Positions 25,779-33,643 of a DNA stretch of 64,000 nucleotides are shown here, piece after piece; the stretch's first letter is position 1; every line of letters starts with the position of its first letter. The stretch covers positions 1 through 64,000 of the forward strand of contig NZ_CANROA010000002.1 of assembly GCF_947632095.1 (NCBI RefSeq). The letters run 5' to 3'. Position numbers and translations under genes: made by a program. The stretch comes from an uncultured Microbacterium sp. GTDB taxonomy: Bacteria > Actinomycetota > Actinomycetes > Actinomycetales > Microbacteriaceae. Under the pieces are notes generated by a model, which searched no databases, had not been told where the DNA came from, and worked only from the letters and a program-made list of their open reading frames with translations.

Positions 25779-25815
25779 CCGCCCCTTGACCCCAACCCCG
25801 GCATTCGGCATCGGC

Positions 25816-26151
25816 TCACGCGATCCCGAACTTCTCGGCCAACGCGTCGATCAGCGCAGTGCGCTTCATCGACTTCTTGGCCTCGACACCGTGCTGCACC
25901 GCGTAGGCGGCGCGCAGCACGGCAAGCTCGCGCTCATCGGCGAGCTGCGCCTCAAGCTTTGCCAGCTCAGCCGCAGCCTCCTTGACGCGCTCAGCGGTGC
26001 TCTTCACCGCAGCCCGCACCCTCGGCGAAGCCTTCGGCTTCTCGGCACGGTCAGCGACGTCCTGCACCGCAGCCCGCACCCTCGGCGAAAAGTCCTTCGG
26101 CTTCTCAGCACGGTCAGCGGCGTCCAGCGCCGCATAGTTGATCTCGCTCAT
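25816..26151 (-). CDS. Small charged protein with an internal 20-residue duplication
   Basis: 111 residues. The segment ADRAEKPKDFSPRVRAAV (about 12-29) is followed by ADRAEKPKASPRVRAAV (about 33-49), a tandem duplication visible also in the DNA (CGCAGCCCGCACCCTCGGCGAA twice). The rest is a Glu/Ala/Leu helix (VKEAAAELAKLEAQLADEREL) and a C-terminal FGIA. No family recognised. It is in the mobilization/replication stretch, and may bind DNA or partner Rep (inference only). Confidence 0.65.
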   Translation of the reverse strand: MSEINYAALDAADRAEKPKDFSPRVRAAVQDVADRAEKPKASPRVRAAVKSTAERVKEAAAELAKLEAQLADERELAVLRAAYAVQHGVEAKKSMKRTALIDALAEKFGIA

Positions 26152-26229
26152 CGGTCTACTTCCTTCGTCGTTGTCGTCAGCTCACACCCGGTCGGGTGCT
26201 CGCAGCCGCCACTCGCGGGCGGCTCGGGT

Positions 26230-27255
26230 CTATGTGGAGACGAGTGCCTTCAGCTCGGTCTCGTACTGGTTCAAGGTCTCGTCATCGAACAGCAGGTCTT
26301 CGAGCGCTTCCGCATCGAGCCCGTCGAGCTTGGCCTGCTCTCGCAGCTCAACCTCGCGGGCATCCATCAACCCCCGCAGCTCACGAGCACGATCAGCTCT
26401 TGCATCTTGTTCGGCAAACCGATCAGCAGCTTCGCGGTCGAGCCTTTCGACCTCACGACGCTCAGCCTCATAGCGCTTCTGCGACTCCTCAGCTCGACGA
26501 TCCTCAGCCTCGCGGCGCTCACGCTCGCGGAGTTCACTTTCACGCACGTAGGCCTCGTGATCTATGGGCTGGGCTACGGGCTGGGCTGCCCGAGCAGCTG
26601 CGAGCACCTTCTGCCGATGCGCGAGCACCATCTCTTCGCGCTCGCTCTCCATGAGAGCATTCGCGCGCAGATTCTCAACACCCTTGAACTTTCCGGGGTA
26701 CGCAGCCCACAGCTTCGGGTAGTTGCGCTTGACGTGAGCGAGAGTGATCTCGCTGTTCATGAGCTGCTGGCGCAGGCGGTCGACCAGCGCTGCGGTGTCG
26801 CTCTTCTCGTCGGCTCGCGCTTTGCGCTCGAGCCAGGCATCGACGCGCGCCCAGATGCTCAGGTCGCTCGCGAAGAACTCCTCGCGCTCGTAGCGAGCCT
26901 TCAACATCTCGTCGGCGTGCGTCAGGTAGTGGGCGAACGCCTCCACGGCGTTGCGACCCACCAGGGGCTGCACGCGGATCAGCTCGGGCGGGATGCCCGC
27001 AGCGGCGATGCGGGCGACCGCTTCGCGCTCGGTGAGCTTCGAGTTCCGCGGCGTGCGCAGGTAGCCCTGCACATGCCGTTCAGCGTCGTCGCGGCAATGG
27101 TCTACGAACAGATGCTCTTCGACCATGCCGGACGCGCTGAGCGCATCGTGCAACTGCTGGAGCGACACGAAGGCAGAGCGCACCTCGAACTTGTAGGCGC
27201 GGTGGCGGCGTCCGCGATAACGCGAGACCCGCTTCGGACTGGTATTCTTGGACAT
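26230..27255 (-). CDS. RepB-like (pMV158-type) replication initiator
   Basis: 341 residues from ATG 27255, with GGAAAG upstream; a longer frame to 27408 is not protein-like. Residues 21-135 resemble Rep_2 initiators: LFVDHCRDDAERHVQGYLRTPR, IRVQPLVGRNAVEAFAHYLTHADEMLKARYEREEF. Tyr110 in AHYLTH is where pMV158 RepB has its nicking tyrosine. The usual HxH metal site (H-Y-H-V) is reduced to E-R-H-V (H61), so activity may be altered. Residues about 230-330 are a charged coiled coil (Arg/Glu/Ala-rich). Rolling-circle replication after excision is the likely role. It is preceded by a hairpin at 27269-27319. Confidence 0.72.
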   Translation of the reverse strand: MSKNTSPKRVSRYRGRRHRAYKFEVRSAFVSLQQLHDALSASGMVEEHLFVDHCRDDAERHVQGYLRTPRNSKLTEREAVARIAAAGIPPELIRVQPLVGRNAVEAFAHYLTHADEMLKARYEREEFFASDLSIWARVDAWLERKARADEKSDTAALVDRLRQQLMNSEITLAHVKRNYPKLWAAYPGKFKGVENLRANALMESEREEMVLAHRQKVLAAARAAQPVAQPIDHEAYVRESELRERERREAEDRRAEESQKRYEAERREVERLDREAADRFAEQDARADRARELRGLMDAREVELREQAKLDGLDAEALEDLLFDDETLNQYETELKALVST

Positions 27256-27268
27256 ACGGATTCTTTCC

Positions 27269-27319
27269 GACGACCCTCGCCCGGTGCGCTGCAAACGCCC
27301 GGAATCCGCGAGGGTCGTC
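27269..27319. promoter_or_regulatory. Hairpin between excisionase and rep genes
   Basis: GACGACCCTCGC (27269-27280) pairs perfectly with GCGAGGGTCGTC (27308-27319), with a 27-base loop. On the minus strand it sits in the rep leader just before the Shine-Dalgarno; on the plus strand TCTTTTC follows. It may be a terminator/attenuator that sets rep level. Confidence 0.5.
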
Positions 27320-27349
27320 TCTTTTCGTGGAGACGGCTCTTGCGGAGGA

Positions 27350-27592
27350 TCAGACGGCGGCGCTCGACCGCGCGGCCTGCTCTTCGAGCCATGCGTCGAG
27401 GTCGGCAACCCGATAGAAGACCCGGCTGCCCGGCTTGCCGTCGCGGACGAAGCGCGGCCCCTTGCCGAGGTTGCGCCAGTTGACGAGGGTCTGCGGCTCG
27501 TAGCCGAGGTATCGCGCAGCGGCGACGCTCGACACGCGGGCGGGGGTCAGCGCGACGACGGTCGCGGTCGCAGTGGGTGTGTGCTTGGCCAT
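27350..27592 (-). CDS. xis: Excisionase-like winged helix DNA-binding protein
   Basis: 80 residues. After a Thr/Ala-rich start, SVAAARYLGYEPQTLVNWRNLGKGPRFVRDG and FYRVADLDAWLEEQ form the MerR-like HTH_17 fold of excisionases (A-A-x-Y-L-G ... T-L-x-N-W-R). Such proteins bend attachment-site DNA to favour excision. It is downstream of int in the same direction. Its Shine-Dalgarno (GAGGTG) is in one arm of a 9-bp hairpin at 27597-27618, which should hold translation down. Confidence 0.83.
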   Translation of the reverse strand: MAKHTPTATATVVALTPARVSSVAAARYLGYEPQTLVNWRNLGKGPRFVRDGKPGSRVFYRVADLDAWLEEQAARSSAAV

Positions 27593-27596
27593 GTCG

Positions 27597-27618
27597 GCAC
27601 CTCATTCAGATGAGGTGC
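27597..27618 (-). promoter_or_regulatory. Hairpin that hides the excisionase ribosome site
   Basis: GCACCTCAT-TCAG-ATGAGGTGC, perfect 9-bp stem with a 4-base loop. On the minus strand the second arm ends in ATGAGGTGC, four bases before the xis ATG, so the Shine-Dalgarno is paired. The rest of the gap 27619-27796 holds a GTACTC-CC-GAGTAC palindrome (27660-27673) and no gene. Confidence 0.6.
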
Positions 27619-27796
27619 GACCGAGCCCGTTCCCAGATAAACGAGCATTTCCCGGGTGCGTACTCCCGAGTACTTCTGGCCGACCTGGAGGCGATTTCTC
27701 GCCCTCGGTCACGAGCCGAGTGTCCACAGCCACCTCGCACGCACCGCGCGAGGTAGCAACCACTCTACCGAGCGCTACCGACAAATGGGCCGGTGT

Positions 27797-29068
27797 CTAC
27801 TTCGGCGTGTCGTGCAGCTTGGCGTAGGCCGCCAGCATCGCATCCGCATTCGTGTGGTCGAGGTACGCGCCCCGATTCGTCTCGGCATCATGCCCAAAGT
27901 TCGCAGACCTGATCTCTTCCGGCACGCCGAGCGCCGCCGTCACCGTGTTGAGCGTCGCCCGCCAAATATGCGAACGCCCCGCCTCGGTGCCCATGATCTC
28001 GATGCCCAGTGCCTCGGCAACCTCGTCATAGAGCCCTCTCGCTGCCTTCGAGCAGTTCCCGCGCTCCCAGACCGCCGTCTGATCGGTCGGTGAGCCGATG
28101 ACGAGAGCGCCGGCGGCTCGGCGCTCATTCAGTCGCTCGACCACACGGGGGTCGAGCACCGGCACAGTACGCGGCTTCTTGTTCTTCGCAATGTGCTTGG
28201 GCACGTAGATCAGCATTTTGCCGTCCTTAGTCATGCTGACGAGCGACCAGTCGATGCGGTTCGCCTCGCTCTGCCTGAGCCCAGTAGTCGCCTGCAACAG
28301 CGCGAGGTCGATGGTCGCACGGCGCTTTGCCACGGCGTCCGCACGAGTCCAGCGGCCACGGCGCGGCTTCTCGACGTCCTCGGGGTCGAGAGCGAGAAAA
28401 TACTCGAGTGCAGCCATCCACTGCTCGCGGCTGAGCGACTGGCTGCCGCCCCGGCGGTTCGTGTTCTCACGAGCCCCCGTCTTGAGGTCGATGCTCATGC
28501 CCGCAAGCGGGTTGCTTTCGAGCAGGCCCTCGCGGATCAGCTGCTGCACCACGTATTTGCCGAGCACCGTGCGCGCCTGCCTGGCGCTCTCAGAGCCATG
28601 CAAAGCGGCGATCTCCTGCAAGCACCCCTCCAGCACGCGGAAACGCGCCCCAGACGCGATGCTGTGGCCCTTGAGCGAGTTCTCGTGCTTGTGGTCGTCG
28701 CACCCGCCGACGAGCTGCTTCAGCGCCAGCCGATAGCGGGCGAGCGTGTTCTCGTTCGTGTTCTTCTCGACCTCGGGCGTCGAGACCTGCGCGATGTACT
28801 CGGCGAGACCGGAGGTGCCCTTCCATGCGCCGTGCATGCCGCCCGTCTTCAGCAGCTCCTCGGCGGCCTCGCGAGCGCGCTGCCGCACCTGGGCCTTGGT
28901 CGCACCCTGGGCGCGCTTCCCGGCGATCAGACGGCCGTCCTTGAGTCGTACGCTCCACTTCATCGTCCACGCGCCCCGCTCGTCGTTCCAGACGGGCGTG
29001 ACGCGATCCACGGAGTGCTGGCCGGGTTCGAGACGGGTGGAGGGCGCGCGGTGCTGGGGCTTGCTCAT
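27797..29068 (-). CDS. int: Tyrosine-type site-specific integrase
   Basis: 423 residues from ATG 29068; a longer frame to 29233 runs into the attachment arm and is not protein-like. The N-terminal arm-binding and core-binding regions cover about 1-200 (NTLARYRLALKQLV). The catalytic set is Arg265 (ATTGLRQSEANRID), His367-x-x-Arg370 (RSHIWRATLNTV), His393 (NFGHDAETN) and nucleophile Tyr402 (RGAYLDH). It integrates and excises the element at the initiator tRNA. It is oriented away from attR, 180 bases inside it, with putative arm sites in its promoter region. Confidence 0.94.
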   Translation of the reverse strand: MSKPQHRAPSTRLEPGQHSVDRVTPVWNDERGAWTMKWSVRLKDGRLIAGKRAQGATKAQVRQRAREAAEELLKTGGMHGAWKGTSGLAEYIAQVSTPEVEKNTNENTLARYRLALKQLVGGCDDHKHENSLKGHSIASGARFRVLEGCLQEIAALHGSESARQARTVLGKYVVQQLIREGLLESNPLAGMSIDLKTGARENTNRRGGSQSLSREQWMAALEYFLALDPEDVEKPRRGRWTRADAVAKRRATIDLALLQATTGLRQSEANRIDWSLVSMTKDGKMLIYVPKHIAKNKKPRTVPVLDPRVVERLNERRAAGALVIGSPTDQTAVWERGNCSKAARGLYDEVAEALGIEIMGTEAGRSHIWRATLNTVTAALGVPEEIRSANFGHDAETNRGAYLDHTNADAMLAAYAKLHDTPK

Positions 29069-29073
29069 GCCTT

Positions 29074-29130
29074 GAGGGTACTTTATGCAGTGGTTCAAAG
29101 CAAGATAAGTACCCTCTAAAGTACCCGCAT
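29074..29130. repeat. Integrase arm sites, right end, overlapping the int promoter
   Basis: AAGTACCCTCT starts at 29107, AAGTACCCGCAT at 29119-29130, and an inverted GAGGGTACTTTATGC at 29074-29088. They match AAGTACCCGCA twice at 20045-20067. A second repeat TCCGGTAGACA follows at 29133-29143 and 29154-29164. From 29165 to 29247 the DNA is A/T-rich, with no gene. Confidence 0.65.
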
Positions 29131-29247
29131 AGTCCGGTAGACACGTACCGAACTCCGGTAGACAAAATGTTCCCAAATATAGATACATGCCAATGTTTTC
29201 TAAGGCAGAGTGGCTTGCGCAAGGGAGCATCAAGAATAGAACACACG

Positions 29248-29286
29248 TAACCCGGAGGTCGTAGGTTCAAATCCTGCCCCCGCAAC
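29248..29286 (+). repeat. attR core
   Basis: Identical to the 3' 39 bases at attL. It lacks the tRNA 5' half, so it is not a tRNA gene. Directly after it comes AAGAGAAGGCCCGG, the native terminator of the second tRNA, displaced by the insertion. Confidence 0.92.
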
Positions 29287-29291
29287 CAAGA

Positions 29292-29329
29292 GAAGGCCCG
29301 GATCATTCGGAAGAATGATCCGGGCCTTC
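29292..29329 (+). terminator. Displaced native terminator of the second tRNA
   Basis: GAAGGCCCGGATCATTC (29292-29308) pairs perfectly with GAATGATCCGGGCCTTC (29313-29329) around GGAA. It is nearly the same as the hairpin at 17999-18036, including the flanking CATTTCCGC. Confidence 0.85.
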
Positions 29330-29392
29330 GGCATTTCCGCGGTCGCCTGTTGCATCGGTGAAGCGAGTTGCGACAGCATCCATCGAACACGA

Positions 29393-29426
29393 AAGAGCCC
29401 GGTCGAATTTTCTCGACCGGGCTCTT
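29393..29426. terminator. Terminator downstream of UPF0182 gene
   Basis: AAGAGCCCGGTCGA (29393-29406) pairs perfectly with TCGACCGGGCTCTT (29413-29426) around ATTTTC. It follows the minus-strand UPF0182 stop by about 20 bases. Confidence 0.8.
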
Positions 29427-29446
29427 GTCACATCACTGTGCGGCTA

Positions 29447-32380
29447 TCAGTCGGCCTCCAGGGCGATCAGCTTCTCGATCGCCGCGGTGAGCTTGGCATC
29501 CGCATCCGCGAACGCCGCCAGGTCGCCCGAGGTGAGCGCCGCCTGGCGCTCGGTGAGAGCGGCCTGCGCCTCGGCCAGCGCAGCAGCGCGAGCCGCGTCG
29601 CTTGTTCCGGTGCTGGTGCCGGGGTCGGTCGTCCCCTCTTCCGGGTCTTCTCCCTCAGCCGGTGGCGTTACCTCGCCATCGCCCGGATCGACCGGCTCGA
29701 CCTCTTCATCGCCGCCCGAGGCTCCCGAATCGCCGCCGAAGATCGCATCCAGCGCCTCGGTCAGGGTGTTCTCGAATGCGACGCTGTCGCCGAACATGAC
29801 GAGCACCTTCTGCAGCAGCGGAAGCTGCGTGCCCTCGGAGGACTGGATGTAAACCGGCTGCACGTAGAGCAGACCGCCACCGACCGGCAGCGTCAGCAGG
29901 TTTCCGTAGAGCACCTCGGACTTGCCGAGCGTCAGAACGTTGAGCTTGTCGGCGATGGTCGTATCGGAGTCGAACGTGTTCTGCACCTGACCGGGGCCGG
30001 GCACCGTCGTATCGGCGTCGATCTCGAGAAGACGCAGCTGACCGTAGCCCTCCGCCTTCTCACCCGCCGTGGATCCGGCATCGGAATCGACCGCCAAGTA
30101 GCCCATCAGCACGTTGCGGCTCGTCGTGCCCTGCGCCGTGGCCGGGATGAACGTCGAGAACATCGAGAAGCGCGGCGATTCCTGTCCGGGCATCTGCATC
30201 GACAGATAGTACGGCGGCTGCAGCTGGGTCTCGTTGCGCGGGTCGTTCGGCGTCTGCCAGCGGTTGTCCTGCTGCGCGAAGGAGCTGGGCGTGTCGACGT
30301 GATAGACCTCGAGGATCTCGCGCTGCACCTTGAACAGATCGGTCGGGTAGCGCACGTGGCTCATGAGCTCCGCCGACATCTCGCTGATCGGCTCGACCGT
30401 CGAGGGGTACACCTTCTGCCAGGCCTCAAGGATCGGGTCCTCGTCGTCCCAGGCGTACAGCGTCACCGATCCGTCGTAGGCGTCGACCGTGGCCTTCACC
30501 GAGTTGCGGATGTAGTTGATGTCGTCGATCGCGAAGCTCGGCGCGCTGACGTTCGAGTCGGCGATCGCGTCCGACAGGCTCACGCTCGTCGAGTACGGGT
30601 AGCTGGAGCTCGTCGTGTAACCGTCGATGATCCAGACGATCCGGCCGTCCACGACGCTCGGGTACGGGTCGCTGTCGAGCTCGAGGTAGGGCGCGGCCTT
30701 CTGCACGCGCTGCTTCGGGTCGCGGTCGTAGAGGATCTGCGATTCGCTGTTGACCAGGTCGGAGAACAGGATCTCCGCCTCCTGGAACTTCAGCGCGTAC
30801 AGCATCTTGTTGAAGGTGTTGCCGATCGCCGGTCCGCCGTCGCCCGAGAACGTCGTCTTCGTCTCGCTCGCGCCGTCCTGACCGCGCGGGTAGTCGATCT
30901 CGACGTCCGTCGAGCCCTCGGGGGCTCCGACGATCGAGTACAGCGGCGAGTCCTCGCCGAAGTAGACGCGGGGCTCGAACTTCTCAGTATCGGTGAGGAA
31001 TCCCGAAGTCGGGATGCCGCGCTCGAGGAAGACGGGCTCGCCCTCACTCGTGCGTTGGTTGCCCGCGGCGACCACGAGGCCATAGCCGTGCGTGTAGACC
31101 GCGGTGCGGTTGTTCCAGTTGTTGCTGTCGCCGAGACGGTTCACATCGAGCTCGCGGACGGCGACCACCGTGTCCTGCGTCTCGCCGTCGATGTCGTAGC
31201 GGTCGACGTCGAGCTTGTTCTGGAACTGGTAGTAGCTGCGGAACTGCTCGAGCTGCTGGACCGTCGGGCTGACGATGTTCGGGTCGAGGATGCGAATGGA
31301 TGCCGTGGTCTCGGCGTCATCGCGCAGCTGGCCCGCAGCCGCATCGGTCTCTGCCTTGAAGGGCGTGACCTCGAGGTCGGAGATGCCATAAGCATCCTTG
31401 GTGCCCTCGATGTTGCGCTCGTAGTACGGCGCCTGCACGCTGTTCTGGTTCGGGCGCACCTGGAAGGTGTCGACGACCCACGGGTATCCGACGCCGACCA
31501 CGAGGGAGGCGACCAGGAGGAGTCCGGTGGCCACCAGCGGGAAGCGCCAACGGCCGATGACGGCCGTGACGAAGAACAGGATCGCGACGAGGATCGCGAG
31601 GATCGCGAGGATCGCGAGACCCGGGATCGTCGCATTCGCGCTCGTGTAGGCCGCGCCCGTGATGCGGTCCTCTTCGGCGACGAGCTTCTTGAACCGGTCG
31701 AGCCACAGGCTCGCAGCCTGAACCAGCAGGTACAGCCCCGCGAGGACAGCGATCTGGATGCGCGCCGGCTTCGAGATGCGCAGCTCTCCCTGGCCGATGC
31801 GCACCGAGCCGTACAGGTACGACACGAGGGCGGTCACGATCAGGCACAGCAGCAGAACCGCCGAGACGAAGGCCAGGAGGATCGAGTAGAACGGCATCGC
31901 GAACAGGTAGAACCCGATGTCCATGCCGAACTCGGGGTCGGTCGTGCCGGTGCTGCCGCCGTTCATCCACAGCAGCGCTGTCTCCCAGTTGCCCGCGGCC
32001 GCGAATCCGGCGAACAGGCCGAAGAAGATGGGCATGCCCCACATCGCGAGGCGGCGCAGCGGCTCGATGACCTCCTGGTAACGGTCGAGCTGCGAGCTCA
32101 GGCGCACATAGACCGGGCGCAGGCGGTAGGCGAGCTGGATCACGACGAACAGCGGAACCGCCATGCCCAGGAAGCCGATGACGAACATCACTGCGGTGGC
32201 GACCCACTGCGTGGTGAGGACCTGGGTGAACTCGAGCTGGTCGAACCACAGGTAATCGGTGTAGAGCGAGGCGAACACGAAGAACGCGACGATGATCGCG
32301 GCGATGATCGCCAGCGAGATCGTCAGAATTCTTCGAGAGGCGTTGGGCGTGGCCGAATTCGGCGCTGAGGTCGTGGTCAC
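29447..32380 (-). CDS. UPF0182 family membrane protein
   Basis: 977 residues from GTG 32380. Seven hydrophobic segments occupy about residues 18-320 (for example ILTISLAIIAAIIVAFFVFASLY, FVSAVLLLCLIVTALVSYLY, LAILAILAILVAILFFVTAV). A large extracytoplasmic domain follows (YYERNIEGTKDAYGI, NNRTAVYTHGYGLV, QPPYYLSMQMPGQ, LLYVQPVYIQS), the conserved UPF0182 blocks. The C-terminus is an acidic linker (VEPVDPGDGEVTPPAEGEDPEEG) and a helical Ala-rich end. Function is not established. Its order before the PDZ protease matches Rv3193c-Rv3194c, from memory. Length is normal for the family. Confidence 0.92.
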   Translation of the reverse strand: MTTTSAPNSATPNASRRILTISLAIIAAIIVAFFVFASLYTDYLWFDQLEFTQVLTTQWVATAVMFVIGFLGMAVPLFVVIQLAYRLRPVYVRLSSQLDRYQEVIEPLRRLAMWGMPIFFGLFAGFAAAGNWETALLWMNGGSTGTTDPEFGMDIGFYLFAMPFYSILLAFVSAVLLLCLIVTALVSYLYGSVRIGQGELRISKPARIQIAVLAGLYLLVQAASLWLDRFKKLVAEEDRITGAAYTSANATIPGLAILAILAILVAILFFVTAVIGRWRFPLVATGLLLVASLVVGVGYPWVVDTFQVRPNQNSVQAPYYERNIEGTKDAYGISDLEVTPFKAETDAAAGQLRDDAETTASIRILDPNIVSPTVQQLEQFRSYYQFQNKLDVDRYDIDGETQDTVVAVRELDVNRLGDSNNWNNRTAVYTHGYGLVVAAGNQRTSEGEPVFLERGIPTSGFLTDTEKFEPRVYFGEDSPLYSIVGAPEGSTDVEIDYPRGQDGASETKTTFSGDGGPAIGNTFNKMLYALKFQEAEILFSDLVNSESQILYDRDPKQRVQKAAPYLELDSDPYPSVVDGRIVWIIDGYTTSSSYPYSTSVSLSDAIADSNVSAPSFAIDDINYIRNSVKATVDAYDGSVTLYAWDDEDPILEAWQKVYPSTVEPISEMSAELMSHVRYPTDLFKVQREILEVYHVDTPSSFAQQDNRWQTPNDPRNETQLQPPYYLSMQMPGQESPRFSMFSTFIPATAQGTTSRNVLMGYLAVDSDAGSTAGEKAEGYGQLRLLEIDADTTVPGPGQVQNTFDSDTTIADKLNVLTLGKSEVLYGNLLTLPVGGGLLYVQPVYIQSSEGTQLPLLQKVLVMFGDSVAFENTLTEALDAIFGGDSGASGGDEEVEPVDPGDGEVTPPAEGEDPEEGTTDPGTSTGTSDAARAAALAEAQAALTERQAALTSGDLAAFADADAKLTAAIEKLIALEAD

Positions 32381-32436
32381 TCGTCCATCCTAATCGGGGT
32401 CATCGTGCAGGGGCCGCGGTTCGCATGACGGTGAGG

Positions 32437-33522
32437 TCACGAAGCCGCGCAGGCGGGAAGGGCGTCGACGTCACCGCCCTGGGCGATCACCTCGAGGGCC
32501 GCGAGCGATTCCTCGAGGGTCGCGGTGCTGATCACCTGCAGGCCGCTGGGGATGTGCCCGACGACCTCACCGCAGTTGTCCGAGGGCGCCAGGAAGAAAT
32601 CGGCACCGGCATCGCGCGCCCCGTAGAGCTTCTGCCGGATGCCTCCGATCGGGCCGACGACGCCGTCCGCGTCGATCGTTCCGGTGCCGGCGATGTCATT
32701 GCCGCCGGTGAGCTCCCTCGGCGTCAGCTCATCGATGATGCCGAGGGCGAACATCATCCCCGCGCTGGGCCCGCCGACGTTGTCGAGCTGGATGCTGACA
32801 TCGATCGGGAAGTCGTACTCGGTCGTCAGCGTGATGCCGATCAGCCAGGTCTCGGTGCCGTTGGAGGTGCTCAGCTCGGGCGTCAGCGTCACCGACAGCT
32901 CCTCCCCCGCACGCAGCACCGACAGCGCGACGGGTTCGCCTGCGGCATCCTGGATCGTCGCGCGCAGCGCACCGGCGCTCGTGACGGGTGCGCCGTCGAT
33001 CGCCGTGATCCGATCGCCCTCCTCCAGCAGCCCGTCCGCCGGGGAGTCGTCGACGGCCGCGACCACCTCGACGCTCGCCCCGGTGTCGAAACCCAGCTCG
33101 TGCAGTGCGGCGGCCGTCGCCTCCTGCTGCGAATCGACCATCAGCACGGCGTTGTACTCATCGCGCTCCTCCGTCGTGACCCCCTCGGGGAACACCGATT
33201 CCACCGGGACGACGGCGCGGGAGGAATCCATCCAGGCCAGCGCGAGCTCGAACCAGGACGGCGTACGCTCGCGGTTTCCCACCACCTGCACGGTCGTCAG
33301 GTTCAGCGACCCGGTCGTCTCATAGGTCTCAGCCCCGTCGATCGCGATCAGCGGGATCTGCTCGCCGTCCGCTCCCGCAGCCGTGCCCAGAGTGTCGTAG
33401 ACCGGACCGGGCCGCTGGATCACGTACGGGGTGGGCAGGAAGCTGAGCACGAGGAGCGCGATGAGCGCGACGATGAGCGCCCAGACTCCGATCCCGACGC
33501 GGGAAGTGCGGGTGTGTGACAC
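32437..33522 (-). CDS. PDZ domain plus Lon-like (S16) protease, membrane-anchored
   Basis: 361 residues. One N-terminal TM helix (about 9-30, IGVWALIVALIALLVLSFL), a PDZ-like domain (SPADGLLEEGDRITAIDG) and a C-terminal S16 domain. The Lon-type dyad is Ser in NVGGPSAGMMFALGI and Lys in GPIGGIRQKLYGAR. This is the YlbL/SdrC layout of about 340-360 residues. It probably cleaves membrane or secreted proteins at the outer face. It is 57 bases upstream of the UPF0182 gene, same strand, and divergent from the DUF2342 gene. Confidence 0.9.
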   Translation of the reverse strand: MSHTRTSRVGIGVWALIVALIALLVLSFLPTPYVIQRPGPVYDTLGTAAGADGEQIPLIAIDGAETYETTGSLNLTTVQVVGNRERTPSWFELALAWMDSSRAVVPVESVFPEGVTTEERDEYNAVLMVDSQQEATAAALHELGFDTGASVEVVAAVDDSPADGLLEEGDRITAIDGAPVTSAGALRATIQDAAGEPVALSVLRAGEELSVTLTPELSTSNGTETWLIGITLTTEYDFPIDVSIQLDNVGGPSAGMMFALGIIDELTPRELTGGNDIAGTGTIDADGVVGPIGGIRQKLYGARDAGADFFLAPSDNCGEVVGHIPSGLQVISTATLEESLAALEVIAQGGDVDALPACAAS

Positions 33523-33643
33523 GTTGGGGGTCCTCCGTCGTTCGCGACCGGCGTACAGCGATCTGCCCGCGCCGGGGGTGCGCGCAGAAACCTGTGACTA
33601 GCGTAGATGGCACGGCTAGCGACGTGCTGAGAGGCGAACCGAC

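Larger units (their letters stand above)
19941..29286. mobile_element. Integrative and mobilizable element in the initiator tRNA gene
   Basis: A 39-bp direct repeat (19941-19979 and 29248-29286) marks attL and attR. Inside lie, left to right: a replacement terminator, arm-type sites, a repeat-rich segment, an XRE regulator, a three-gene cargo operon (plus strand), relaxase and MobC with a likely oriT, a short hypothetical gene, a RepB-like protein, an excisionase-like protein and a tyrosine integrase next to attR. There are no conjugative transfer genes (no coupling ATPase or VirB4), so transfer would need a helper. The presence of rep and mob suggests a plasmid-like origin, with excision and perhaps transient replication. 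Confidence 0.9.

Noticed and set aside
29248..29286. A third initiator tRNA gene
   Set aside because: Only the 3' 39 bases are present; the acceptor 5' strand and D arm are missing. It is attR.
29315..32368. A 1017-codon open frame on the plus strand
   Set aside because: It is antisense to the UPF0182 gene, has Arg/Asp/Val-rich composition typical of reverse-strand reads of high-GC genes, and no family motif.
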